NCBI RefSeq assembly: GCF_009914315.1
Contig: NZ_CP042596.1
Location: forward strand, 3,782,001-3,846,000
Direction: 5' to 3'
From: Granulicella sp. WH15
Lineage (GTDB): Bacteria > Acidobacteriota > Terriglobia > Terriglobales > Acidobacteriaceae
DNA: 64,000 nt
Shown piece by piece: positions 1 through 8,596 of the stretch (position 1 is the first letter of the stretch; each line of letters begins with the position of its first letter). A model generated the notes under the pieces. That model worked only from the letters and a program-made list of their open reading frames with translations, made no database searches and was not told the DNA's origin. The translations under genes were made by a program, and so were the position numbers.

Positions 1-1808
1 ATCTGCGCGCCGTTGGCGAAGTCGCCGAACTGCGCCTCCCACAGCACCAGCGTCTCGGGGTAGTCACGCGAGTAGCCGTACTCATAACCCAGACACGCGG
101 CCTCCGAGAGCAGCGAGTTATAAACCTCGAACTTGCCCTGCTCCGAAGCGATATGCTCCAGCGGCGTATACCGCGCCTCGGTCTCGATATCGATCATCAC
201 CGAGTGGCGCTGGTTGAACGTTCCGCGCTGCGAGTCCTGTCCGGTCAGACGAACCGGCGTTCCCGCCTTCACCAGCGACGCATACGCCAGCAGCTCAGCC
301 ATGCCGTAGTCGAAGGCACGCTTGCCCGCGGCCATCTCGACGCGCTGCTCGTAGAGCTTCTTCACCTTGGGATGAACGTGAAAGCTCTCGGGATAGGTCG
401 TCAGCGCGGCAGTCAGCGCCACCACTTCACCGGAGCTGATGCCGGTCTTCACCTGGTCGTCCGCGGGCTGAATATATCCACCGCGATACTTATCCCAGTA
501 CGCCGGAAGCTGCGCCATCTCCATCTTGCGCTCGGCCTTCATGGCCTTCTTCTGCTCTTCGAGGAAGTGGCCCTGCACCTCGGCCACCTCGGCCGCCGGG
601 TCCACGCCGATCTGCTTGGCGTAGATCTTGTAAAGCTCCGGATGCTCCTTGATGGCGGCGTAGCGGCGCGGCTGCGTCACCGTCGGGTCATCCACCTCGG
701 AGTGCCCATGCCGCCGGTAGCCGATCAGGTCGACCACCACATCGGAGCCGAACTTATGCCGATACTCCGCCGCAATCGTCGCCACGCGCATCACCGCGTC
801 GGCGTCCTCGGCGTTCACGTGGAAGATCGGAATCGGCAGGCGCTTGGCCAGGTCGGTCGAGAAGCGCGAGGAGTTCGACTCCTCCGGCAGCGCCGTAAAT
901 CCAAGCAGGTTATTCACCACGATGTGGATCGTCCCGCCGATGTTGTAGCCTGCGAGCGTCGCCATGTTCAGCGCCTCGGCCACCACTCCCTGACCGGCAA
1001 AGGCCGCGTCGCCGTGCATGATGATCGGCAGCACCTGCGGCTTGGCGTTCTCGATGCCCTCTTCGACTTCAATGCGGGTCTGCTTCGCACGCGCACGCCC
1101 CATCGCCACGGGGTTCACCGCTTCAAGATGGCTCGGGTTCGAGACCAGGTGCAGCGCAATCTTCTTGCCCTCGGGCGAGGTATAGTCGCCGGTCGCGCCC
1201 AGGTGATACTTCACGTCTCCGCCGCCCATCGTGCTGCGCGGGTCCACGTCCTCAAACTTGGCGAAGATCTCCGTCGCGCTGCGGCCGACGGTATTGGTCA
1301 TCACGTTCAGGCGACCGCGATGGCTCATCGCCAGGATCGCCTTGTTCACGCCCAACCCGGCGCTGACCTCGAAGGTCCGGTCGAGGTAGGGGATAAGCAC
1401 CGTCAGCCCCTCTAGAGAGAACCGCTTCGTGCCCAGGTAGCGCGCCTGGATCACCTGCTCGAAGATGTCGGCCTTGATGAGCTGCGTCAGCACGTGCTTC
1501 TGGTCCGTCGCCGGAGCCTTGCGCTCCATCTGCTGCTCCAGCCACTGCCGCTTCTCCGGGCTGGCGATGTGCATGTACTCCACGCCAATCGTGCCGCAGT
1601 AGTACCCCCGCGCCTCTACCGCATCCGGGCCATCCGGCACCGCGACCGGGAACGCCTCTCCCGGCAAAAACTGCCCCAACGGGTCCAGCGTCGACTGCAA
1701 ATATCCCCAGCGCCGAAACACGTCGAACGTCTCCTGCCGGCGTCCGGAACCGGCACTTTCGGCCACAACTACTGTCTTTACTGCAGTCTTCTTGTCCTTG
1801 ATTGCCAT
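1..1808 (-). CDS. sucA: 2-oxoglutarate dehydrogenase E1 component, partial (C-terminus beyond window)
   Basis: E1 (thiamine diphosphate-dependent) subunit of the cytosolic 2-oxoglutarate dehydrogenase complex, which decarboxylates 2-oxoglutarate and passes the succinyl group to E2 in the TCA cycle. About 602 residues are present, running off the left edge. On the minus strand I read the N-terminal FRRWGYLQSTLDPLGQ-like start, HLGATGDY and SNPSHLEAVNPV motifs, IMHGDAAFAGQG, the GYRRHGHSEVDDP stretch, SQRGTFNQRHSV and finally EAQFGDFANGAQ, all typical of SucA/OdhA. Start: two ATGs lie in tandem (1811 and 1808). 1808 is preferred because GAGG then sits 4 nt upstream. The E2 gene would lie to the left, outside the window. 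Confidence 0.95.
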   Translation of the reverse strand, partial: MAIKDKKTAVKTVVVAESAGSGRRQETFDVFRRWGYLQSTLDPLGQFLPGEAFPVAVPDGPDAVEARGYYCGTIGVEYMHIASPEKRQWLEQQMERKAPATDQKHVLTQLIKADIFEQVIQARYLGTKRFSLEGLTVLIPYLDRTFEVSAGLGVNKAILAMSHRGRLNVMTNTVGRSATEIFAKFEDVDPRSTMGGGDVKYHLGATGDYTSPEGKKIALHLVSNPSHLEAVNPVAMGRARAKQTRIEVEEGIENAKPQVLPIIMHGDAAFAGQGVVAEALNMATLAGYNIGGTIHIVVNNLLGFTALPEESNSSRFSTDLAKRLPIPIFHVNAEDADAVMRVATIAAEYRHKFGSDVVVDLIGYRRHGHSEVDDPTVTQPRRYAAIKEHPELYKIYAKQIGVDPAAEVAEVQGHFLEEQKKAMKAERKMEMAQLPAYWDKYRGGYIQPADDQVKTGISSGEVVALTAALTTYPESFHVHPKVKKLYEQRVEMAAGKRAFDYGMAELLAYASLVKAGTPVRLTGQDSQRGTFNQRHSVMIDIETEARYTPLEHIASEQGKFEVYNSLLSEAACLGYEYGYSRDYPETLVLWEAQFGDFANGAQ

Positions 1809-1972
1809 CATTCCTCGCTTTGCCTTACCACGAATCTTCAGATTGAGCGCGGGAGCGTGGCTCCACCGCAACACTTGGTATGCTAGACCCATCGATAGGC
1901 TGTCCGCATCTCCGGCAGCCGATAACCGCACGGACGTACCAGGAATCGTACATCTGCCCTCTCCGGAGCCCT

Positions 1973-2881
1973 ATGAATCGACCTCGAATCCTCCGGCTGG
2001 GCCTCTTATTTTTGCTCTCCTGGCTACCGTCTCACGGGCAAACCACTCCCGCTCCGCTCCCCGACATCCCCACCCTGATGCACCAGGTCGAGGCCCATCA
2101 GCGCGAGGCCGAGACCGTCGAAAAGGATTACATCTACCGGGAATCCACCCAGGCCGACGAGCTGGACAGCCATGGCTCCGTAAAGAAGACGACCACACGA
2201 GAGTTTGACGTCTTCTGGACCGAAGGCGTCAACGTGCATCGGATGGTCAGCAAAGACGGCAAGGAGCTTAGCCCGGAGGAGCAGAAGAAGCTCTCGGAAA
2301 GGATCGACAAAGATGTGGCCAAGGCACGCGAACGGCGTCTCAAGGCCGACGCCTCAGGCAAGGAGACCGACTCGCAAGGCCACGAAGAGATCACCGTCTC
2401 CCGGATGCTGGAGCTAGGCTCATTCACCAACGCCCGCCGCGAGACAATCAACGGGCGCGACACCATCGTGGTCGACTTCACCGGCGACCCCAAGGCCAAG
2501 ACCCGCAACCCCGGCGAGGCGGCCATTCACGATATGGCGGGGACGATCTGGATCGACGAGGCGGACCGGAGCATCGTGCGCATCGGCGGGCAGTTCATCA
2601 ATCCGTTCAAGATTGGAGGAGGTCTTCTGGTGAGCGTGCGCAAGGGCACGTCCTTTACCTTCCGCAACCGGAAGATCAACGATGAGGTCTGGCTGCCGGA
2701 GAGTCTCGAGGCGCACGGACAGGCTCGCATCATGCTCTTCCTCAGCTTCGACGGAAACGTCAGGGCAAGATACGGCGACTACCGCAAATTCAAGGCGACA
2801 TCCACCATCCTGCCCGGAATCAACCAGATAGAGGAGGATAAACCTGATTCTGAACCGAAGGAGCCGCAGCCCAAACCGTAG
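1973..2881 (+). CDS. secreted protein of unknown function, lipoprotein-sorting/LolA-like fold suspected
   Basis: 302 residues. The in-frame ORF opens further upstream, but the ATG at 1973 is chosen because it gives a clear signal peptide (MNRPRILRLGLLFLLSWLPS, cleavage near GQT) and follows GGAG. The mature part has a long charged helical stretch (about residues 60-140), then beta-rich sequence with WIDEADRSIVRIGG and VWLPESLEAHGQAR, the pattern of outer-membrane lipoprotein-sorting-like proteins annotated in Acidobacteria. The C-terminus is Pro/Lys rich. Export to the periplasm is supported. The lipid or lipoprotein-carrier role is only a guess from the fold pattern. It is divergent from sucA. 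Confidence 0.75.
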   Translation: MNRPRILRLGLLFLLSWLPSHGQTTPAPLPDIPTLMHQVEAHQREAETVEKDYIYRESTQADELDSHGSVKKTTTREFDVFWTEGVNVHRMVSKDGKELSPEEQKKLSERIDKDVAKARERRLKADASGKETDSQGHEEITVSRMLELGSFTNARRETINGRDTIVVDFTGDPKAKTRNPGEAAIHDMAGTIWIDEADRSIVRIGGQFINPFKIGGGLLVSVRKGTSFTFRNRKINDEVWLPESLEAHGQARIMLFLSFDGNVRARYGDYRKFKATSTILPGINQIEEDKPDSEPKEPQPKP

Positions 2882-2941
2882 ACCCACCGAGGTGGGCTAC
2901 TCGCTCCGCAAGGCACACTGGAAGGAAAAGCTGCAGGGAGC

Positions 2942-2974
2942 GCGAAAAGGGACAGCCTGAGCCGTCCCTTTCGC
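2942..2974. terminator. hairpin between the convergent unknown gene and csp
   Basis: The arms GCGAAAAGGGAC and GTCCCTTTCGC pair almost perfectly (one bulged A) around a short loop. The hairpin lies 61 nt after the secreted-protein stop and 41 nt before the csp stop on the other strand, so it could stop transcription from either side. There is no long T tract. Confidence 0.5.
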
Positions 2975-3014
2975 CGAACTTGTAGTTGCCTGACCGCTCA
3001 AGAGCGGTGGCTAA

Positions 3015-3215
3015 TTAGAGAGGCTGAACGTCGGACGCCTGCCAACCCTTGGGTCCCTTGACCACGTTGAACTGAACAGCCTGCCCCTCTTGAAGGCTCT
3101 TGAAGCCGTTCGAATTGATCGCCGAGTAGTGAACAAACACATCCTCGCCGTTCTGACGGCTGATGAAGCCAAACCCCTTGGCATCGTTAAACCACTTCAC
3201 TGTTCCCTGTTCCAT
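3015..3215 (-). CDS. CspA-family cold shock protein
   Basis: 66-residue single OB-fold domain that binds single-stranded RNA/DNA and acts as an RNA chaperone. [20 protein letters not shown] (RNP1 = KGFGFI) and DVFVHYSAI (RNP2 = VFVHY) are intact. Start is the ATG at 3215 with AAGGAAA about 10 nt upstream. Longer in-frame extensions to 3344 are rejected because the family begins at this Met. The next gene upstream ends at 3418, leaving about 200 nt of AT-rich leader/promoter DNA, consistent with the long 5' UTRs common for csp mRNAs. No specific cold-box could be assigned. Confidence 0.93.
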   Translation of the reverse strand: MEQGTVKWFNDAKGFGFISRQNGEDVFVHYSAINSNGFKSLQEGQAVQFNVVKGPKGWQASDVQPL

Positions 3216-3417
3216 GTTGATAATTTCCTTAGTGCTCTTGAATTTGCCGTAATAACAAATCGGGGTTCGACAGTACAGCTTTGCAGAATACCAATCTGTT
3301 TCAAACGATGTGCAAAGGTTAGCACGCTTGGCAAGTTTTCGCACAAATTTCTTTGACTTATTTGATTCTGTCGCAAAACTTGTGCAACTTTCCGACCAGC
3401 AACGTGTCTAAACAACC

Positions 3418-4179
3418 TCACCCTATTTGCGATTCTACACTCTTCCCACTTGCAGCGCCGGTTACAGCGCCCAAATGCGCCAGAACGATCTCCTCCGATC
3501 GAGCCAGCACCTCCTCCAGCGTCATCGCGGTCGAATCCAGAATGATCGCATCCTCGGCCGGTCGCAGCGGCGACTCAGCACGGTTGCGGTCGCGCTGGTC
3601 CCGCTCCTTCATCTCGGCGATCACCGCCGCCTCGGTTATCCGCTCATTCGCCGGATTCTGCGGAGCCGCCTGCTTGAAGCGGCGATTTCCCCGCACCTCC
3701 GGGTCCGCGTCTAGAAAGATCTTGATCTCAGCGTCGGGAAAGACCACCGTTCCGATGTCGCGGCCTTCCATCACTACGCCACCTGAGGCCCCCAGGGCCT
3801 GCTGGCGGGCCACCATCCACGCCCGCACCCTCGGATGCACCGAAACCCGCGACGCCGCCGCCGTCACGTCCGCATCACGCAGACGCCGCGAGACGTCCTG
3901 CCCATCAAGCAGCACTCGATTGCCTTCGCGCTGCGGCTCGAGCGTGATAGTCGTATGCGCAGCCAGCTCCAGCAGCTCCGGCTCCTGGTCGAAGTCTCGG
4001 TCGTTCTCAATCGCCTTGAGCGCCAGCGCCCGGTACATCGCACCAGTCTCGAGGTTCAAAAGGCCGAATCGCCGCGCCAGATGGGCCGCGATGGTGCTTT
4101 TGCCCGCGCCAGCCGGCCCGTCGATAGCGATGACGGGCCGCTGGCGGCGCTGCGATGAATCAGTAGCGGAATGGCTCAC
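3418..4179 (-). CDS. cmk: cytidylate kinase
   Basis: 253 residues. Phosphorylates CMP/dCMP with ATP in pyrimidine nucleotide salvage and CDP supply. The P-loop GPAGAGKST is at residues 21-29, followed by NLETGAMYRALAL, VVMEGRDIGTVVFPDAEIKIFLDA and the RDQRDRNRAESPL lid region, all diagnostic for Cmk. Length is slightly above the usual ~225 because of an N-terminal Ser/Gln/Arg-rich extension of about 14 residues. The start codon overlaps the stop of the upstream winged-helix/FG-repeat gene by 4 nt (4176-4179), indicating translational coupling. Confidence 0.95.
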   Translation of the reverse strand: MSHSATDSSQRRQRPVIAIDGPAGAGKSTIAAHLARRFGLLNLETGAMYRALALKAIENDRDFDQEPELLELAAHTTITLEPQREGNRVLLDGQDVSRRLRDADVTAAASRVSVHPRVRAWMVARQQALGASGGVVMEGRDIGTVVFPDAEIKIFLDADPEVRGNRRFKQAAPQNPANERITEAAVIAEMKERDQRDRNRAESPLRPAEDAIILDSTAMTLEEVLARSEEIVLAHLGAVTGAASGKSVESQIG

Positions 4180-6383
4180 TTGCCATCCTCACGACGCCGC
4201 GAAGGCTTGAAGCCGCCTCCGCTCTTGCCGCCGAAGGACGGCTTGCCCGGACCCGGCTTGCGAAAGGGCTTCTTGCCGTCGGCAAACTTGGCGAACGTGC
4301 CGCCGGGCTTCGAAAAACCTCCCGATCCGGATGACTTGCCGAACGGCTTCTTGCCGCCGAATCCACCGGGCTTCGCGCCAAAGCTGGGACGGCCCTCGGG
4401 ACGCGGACGATCCGACGAACCCGAGCGGTCGCCACCGAACGGACGCGCCGGACGGTCCCCGAAGGAACGGGTCGGACGGTCCCCAAAGGGGCGCGCCGGA
4501 CGGTCTCCGAACGACCGTGCGGGGCGATCCGAGCGGTCGCCGCCAAAGGGCGGACGCGGCGGACGATTCGCGTCGAAGGGACGCGAAGGCCGATCGCCCG
4601 CAGGCTTACCACCAAAGGGCTTGCTACCGAAAGGCTTGCTGCCAAAGGGCTTAGGTCCACGCGGCGCGTCGAACTTCCGGAACACCTTGCGCGGGGCCTC
4701 ATCGCCACCGCCCTGCTCGCCGCGATCCCGCGAGAAGCCGGGCTTCGAGCCAAAGCTCGGGCGATCCGAGAAGCCTGCACGGTCAGGACGCGGCCCTCCG
4801 AACGGCTTCTTGAAGCCACCGCCCGCAGGACGATCCGAGCCGCCGCCAAACTCACGGCGCGGCGGACGTCCTTCACCCGACGGCGCACCAAAGCCCTCAC
4901 GCTTGCGCCCAAAGGTTCCGGGCTTCGAGAAGGTCTTGCGCGGGCCAGCCTCGCCACCCTCGGACGAGAACGGACGCGGCGTAAACGGACGCGCCGGGCG
5001 ATCTCCCCCCAACGACGGACGCGGCGAGAATCCCTCGCGACGCCCTTCGAAGCGCGGCTTGCCGCCGAACCCAGGCTTGCTGCCGAAGCTGGGCTTACCA
5101 CCAAAACCAGGCCGCGAAGGCCGCGGCGTAAACGCCGGACGCGCACCCTCCGAACCCTCACCCGAGGCCGCTACCCCGCCATCAAACGAGGGCGAAGCCT
5201 GTCGAGCGGCCTTATCTTCCTCCCACGGCTTGTTGTAGGTCGGCTTGCCGAAGGGCTTCGCATCCCGGTTGAACGGCCTGCGTTCGCGCCCATCGGAGGC
5301 TCCACCAAAGCCGGGCTTCCTTCCAAACGAGGGCTTCGAGCCATAGGCAGGCTTGCCGCCAAAACCCGGCTTCGACCGCAGCCCGGTCCCGATCTTGCTC
5401 CCCGGCTTGGGGGTGAACTTGCGAATCCGCTCTCCGTCGCCATCAACCTCGGCGCTCACAGGCTCAGCCTGCTCCGGCTTGGCGATTCCGGCAAAGACCG
5501 GCAGATCGCCCGCCACGTGCAGCAGAGTCTTGCCCTCCACCACCACGGCGTCGAGCTGCCGCGCCGAGAGCAGCGCATGGATCACGTCGCGCAGCCGCGA
5601 ACGCGCAGCCAGCGGCGAGAGGAACGTCTCAATCTCATCTTCAGTCGCCATCAGCGACTGGCCCAGATACAGCGAGATCAGCGCGCTCAGCGCGGTCGGC
5701 TGCCCCGCGTTCGCACCCGACTTGATCTGCTTGGTGAACCGCGTCGAAGCCAGCTCCCACAGCGTGGCCGATCCGTCCTGCTGGGGCACCGGGATCACCC
5801 GCAACTGCCCCCAAAGCTCGGTCAGCGCACGCAACACCGCCACTTCGGTCACCTCTTTGCCGAGCTGCGAGGTCAGCTCGTAGGCCGACATGCTGATCTT
5901 GGCCGTCAGAATCTCATAAGCCGCCAGCGCCAGCGGCGAGACCTTCACCGCGCCCGAGGTGCTCGGAACCTGCTTCCAGGCCTTGTTGCCGCGCAACGTA
6001 AAGACATACGAAAACACCTGCGCCGAGACCACGAAATCCGGCACATCGGTACCGTTACCGCCGGTGACGCCCAGCAGGTTCAGCGGCACCACCACACCCT
6101 CGGCCACCAGCCGCGAGAGTATCCCGCGCGCCTGTTCCATATCGGTCAGGGTCGGCTCAGTGTTGGCCACGCCCAGCGTCGCCTCGACGAACGAGGGAGC
6201 GGGCGACGGAAGCTGCTGCGCGCGCGGCGTGTAGAGCACCAGGCCGTTGGCCACGATCCAGTCGCGCATCGTCTCGATGGTCAGCAGGGGTTCGGCGTTC
6301 TGGTGCCAGCGGGCGGCGCGGGCGGCGGCGAGTTGTTCGGCCGACGGCGTAGAGGACGGGGAGGCGGGGTTCGATGAGGTCAC
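4176..6383 (-). CDS. winged-helix-like protein with long FG/GKP/GDRP low-complexity tail, unknown function
   Basis: 735 residues, GTG start at 6383 with AGGAAAGG 8-9 nt upstream. Residues 1 to about 330 are a normal alpha/beta sequence with helix-turn-helix-like stretches (around ALAAYEILTAKISMSAYEL and EVAVLRALTELWGQLRVI), suggesting one or more winged-helix modules. From about residue 335 to the end the chain is almost only G, F, K, R, P, S and D, in repeats such as KPGFGGKP, SFGSKPGF, KPFGSKPFG and GDRPARPFG, ending KPSRRREDGK. This predicts a strongly basic, disordered, RNA/DNA-binding or condensate-forming tail (inference). It lies between mutL and cmk on the same strand and overlaps cmk by 4 nt. 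The antisense and +1 ORFs across the tail are composition artefacts. Confidence 0.8.
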   Translation of the reverse strand: MTSSNPASPSSTPSAEQLAAARAARWHQNAEPLLTIETMRDWIVANGLVLYTPRAQQLPSPAPSFVEATLGVANTEPTLTDMEQARGILSRLVAEGVVVPLNLLGVTGGNGTDVPDFVVSAQVFSYVFTLRGNKAWKQVPSTSGAVKVSPLALAAYEILTAKISMSAYELTSQLGKEVTEVAVLRALTELWGQLRVIPVPQQDGSATLWELASTRFTKQIKSGANAGQPTALSALISLYLGQSLMATEDEIETFLSPLAARSRLRDVIHALLSARQLDAVVVEGKTLLHVAGDLPVFAGIAKPEQAEPVSAEVDGDGERIRKFTPKPGSKIGTGLRSKPGFGGKPAYGSKPSFGRKPGFGGASDGRERRPFNRDAKPFGKPTYNKPWEEDKAARQASPSFDGGVAASGEGSEGARPAFTPRPSRPGFGGKPSFGSKPGFGGKPRFEGRREGFSPRPSLGGDRPARPFTPRPFSSEGGEAGPRKTFSKPGTFGRKREGFGAPSGEGRPPRREFGGGSDRPAGGGFKKPFGGPRPDRAGFSDRPSFGSKPGFSRDRGEQGGGDEAPRKVFRKFDAPRGPKPFGSKPFGSKPFGGKPAGDRPSRPFDANRPPRPPFGGDRSDRPARSFGDRPARPFGDRPTRSFGDRPARPFGGDRSGSSDRPRPEGRPSFGAKPGGFGGKKPFGKSSGSGGFSKPGGTFAKFADGKKPFRKPGPGKPSFGGKSGGGFKPSRRREDGK

Positions 6384-6513
6384 AGTGTTGCCTTTCCTGC
6401 CGGGCGGTCTGCTGTTTGGCAGAGTTCTTTAAGCCGCGGCGGCCTCCAGCGTGGTGGAGACCCACACGGAGGGTGCTTCGTTAATTTGTCAAAAGTACAC
6501 GAGCCGCCTGAGA

Positions 6514-8475
6514 TCAGGTTCGTTGAAAGGCTCGTTCTATCTCTCTATGAGAATACCGTAACGCGATGGGCCGGCCATGCGGACAGCTCGTCGGATACTC
6601 GGTTTTTCCTAGTTCGGCCAGCAACCATTCTATCTTGGATCGCTCGAGCGGCATATTGATTTTCACCGCCGCGTGGCAGGCGATGCTCGCCGCGATCCGC
6701 CGCCGCCGGGTATCGGCGTTCTCGGTCTGCTGCTCGCGCTCGGTTCCGGCCAGCACGTCTTCGAGCATGTGCTCCAGCTCTTTGCCCGTCAGCCCCACCG
6801 GAGCCGCCTTGACGGCCAGCGTCCGCGGGCCAAATGGCTCAGCCTCGAAGCCATTCAGCGCCAGCTCGTCGGCGATGGCCGCGAAGGTCACCATCTGGTG
6901 CGGCAGCAGTTCCACCAGAACCGGCATCAGCAGATACTGCCGCTGCACCTGCTCGGTCTCGCGCTCGCGCATCACCTTCTCGAAGAGAATCCGCTCGTGG
7001 GCCACATGCTGGTCGATGATCCACAGACCTTCCTCGTTCACCGCCAGGATGAACGAATCACGGATCTGCCCCAGCGGCCTCAAAGTGGAGAGCGAGGCCA
7101 GCGTCGGGTTCTCGATGACGCCACTGGTCACCACCGCCGCTACCGCTGCCGGACGCGCAGGCTCGTAGCCTACCGAGATCGTCTCCTGAAACGCCAGATG
7201 TCCCGGCGACTCGGGCTGCACCGGCGCGGCCAGCGAGAACAGCTCCGCATCCTCCCGGCGCGGAATCGACTCCGACCCGAAGCCCATCGCACCGCTCGGC
7301 GAAAACACCGCCTCGCCCGGATCGCCCGGCATCGGGCTTACGTCGAGCAGCAAACTGGAGCTGGCCCCGGCGTACGGAGCACCGCTCAACGCCGCCGCAA
7401 AACTCGCCGCCGGACGCGCCTGCATCAGCGTCGTCCGCACCGTGTCGCGGATGAAGTCATGCACAAAGCTCTGCTGGCGGAAGCGCACCTCGGTCTTGGC
7501 CGGATGGACGTTCACGTCCACCTCCTGCGGCGGCATCTCGAGGAAGAGCAGCACCACCGGGAAGCTCGTGGGCGGAATGATGTTGCGGTACGCCTCAGTG
7601 AGCGAGTGGATCACCAGCCGGTCGCGGATCAGACGCCCGTTCACAAAGACGTAGATCGAGTTCCGGTTCAGCTTCTGTAGCTCGGGCTTGGAGACAAACC
7701 CCGAGATCCGTATGAACCCCGGATCGGGCGGCTGGTAGTCCTGTTCGCGCCGCCAGGGCGGAGGCTCGGGCAGCCCGGCCCTCGCAAAGTCCATCTCGGC
7801 GGCGGTCGGGATCATCAGCCCCGCCGTCTCCCGCCCGAAGATCTGGAAGAGCCGTTCGCCCGCGTTGGCCACGGCAGGAGCCACCAGCAGGGCCTGCGTG
7901 GCCGAGTGCAGCTCGAAGTGCTTGGTCGGCTGGGCCAGCGCGTAGTGCGTCACCAGAGCCGCGATGTGCGATAGCTCGGTCGACTCCGACTTCAAAAACT
8001 TGCGCCGCGCCGGGGTGTTGAAGAACAGGTCGCGAATCGCGATGGTCGTGCCCACCGGCAGCCCGGCCTCTTCGACGTTGAGGATGTTGCCGCCCGCGAT
8101 CTCGACGCGGGTACCTGCCTCATCCTCTGCGGCACGAGTCTCAAGGGACAGCCGCGAGACGCTGGCGATGCTCGGCAGCGCCTCCCCGCGAAAGCCCAGC
8201 GTGGCAATCGAGAGCAGGTCATCGGAGGTCCGCAGCTTTGAGGTCGCATGGCGCTCAAAGGCCAGCAGCGCGTCGTCCCGCACCATGCCGCAGCCGTTAT
8301 CGACGATGCGGATCAGCTTGCGCCCGCCGCCCTCGACCTCCACCCGTATCCGCGTCGCACCCGCGTCCAGCGAGTTCTCGAGCAACTCCTTGACCACCGA
8401 AGCCGGACGCTCCACCACCTCGCCTGCGGCAATCTGGTTGGCGACCTGGTCGGAGAGGATGCGTATGCGGCCCAT
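6514..8475 (-). CDS. mutL: DNA mismatch repair protein MutL (endonuclease-type)
   Basis: 653 residues. Couples MutS mismatch recognition to strand incision and removal. The N-terminal GHKL ATPase has IAAGEVVERPASVVKELLENSLDAGA (motif I), DNGCGM (motif II) and GFRGEALPSIASV (motif III). The variable linker covers roughly 340-450. The C-terminal dimerisation domain carries DQHVAHERILFE (the DQHA-x2-E-x4-E endonuclease motif, with V for A), SIACHAAVK and CPHGRP, so this is predicted to be a nicking MutL of the non-E. coli type. Start ATG at 8475 matches the conserved MGRIRIL N-terminus. A ~130-nt gap separates it from the downstream GTG-started gene. Confidence 0.96.
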   Translation of the reverse strand: MGRIRILSDQVANQIAAGEVVERPASVVKELLENSLDAGATRIRVEVEGGGRKLIRIVDNGCGMVRDDALLAFERHATSKLRTSDDLLSIATLGFRGEALPSIASVSRLSLETRAAEDEAGTRVEIAGGNILNVEEAGLPVGTTIAIRDLFFNTPARRKFLKSESTELSHIAALVTHYALAQPTKHFELHSATQALLVAPAVANAGERLFQIFGRETAGLMIPTAAEMDFARAGLPEPPPWRREQDYQPPDPGFIRISGFVSKPELQKLNRNSIYVFVNGRLIRDRLVIHSLTEAYRNIIPPTSFPVVLLFLEMPPQEVDVNVHPAKTEVRFRQQSFVHDFIRDTVRTTLMQARPAASFAAALSGAPYAGASSSLLLDVSPMPGDPGEAVFSPSGAMGFGSESIPRREDAELFSLAAPVQPESPGHLAFQETISVGYEPARPAAVAAVVTSGVIENPTLASLSTLRPLGQIRDSFILAVNEEGLWIIDQHVAHERILFEKVMRERETEQVQRQYLLMPVLVELLPHQMVTFAAIADELALNGFEAEPFGPRTLAVKAAPVGLTGKELEHMLEDVLAGTEREQQTENADTRRRRIAASIACHAAVKINMPLERSKIEWLLAELGKTEYPTSCPHGRPIALRYSHREIERAFQRT

Positions 8476-8518
8476 CCCACCATTCTACGCAACAGAACCT
8501 CCCATCAGCCCAGCAGCA

Positions 8519-8596
8519 AGCAATGCTCGCTGCCGACCAACGGGAGGCCCCATGTTGTTCATTCCCCCATACTGCCCCGAGAACGGTACGAAGTAC
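8519..8596 (+). repeat. intergenic repeat, family A, copy A1
   Basis: About 78 bp filling the gap between the pyk stop and mutL start. It contains CTCGCTGCCGACCAACGG, a GAGGCCCCATG segment, CCCCATACTGCCCCGAG and the terminal hairpin GGTAC-GAA-GTACC. It is closely similar to copies at 13622-13701, 34270-34350, 42206-42290 and 60765-60844. Compared with the 13.6 kb copy, the terminal stem has changed from GCAC/GTGC to GTAC/GTAC, keeping base pairing. Confidence 0.85.

Noticed and set aside
153..1415. 420-aa plus-strand ORF
   Set aside because: Antisense shadow of sucA; Arg/His/Leu-rich composition and no motif.
2993..3008. ACCGCT-CAAG-AGCGGT hairpin after csp
   Set aside because: Short stem and no T tract; not listed as a terminator.
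4171..5238. Pro/Gly/Arg-rich ORFs on both strands across 4.2-5.2 kb
   Set aside because: Other-frame translations of the repetitive tail of the winged-helix/FG gene.
6384..6513. TTGACA upstream of the GTG-started winged-helix gene
   Set aside because: No acceptable -10 at 16-18 nt; not called a promoter.
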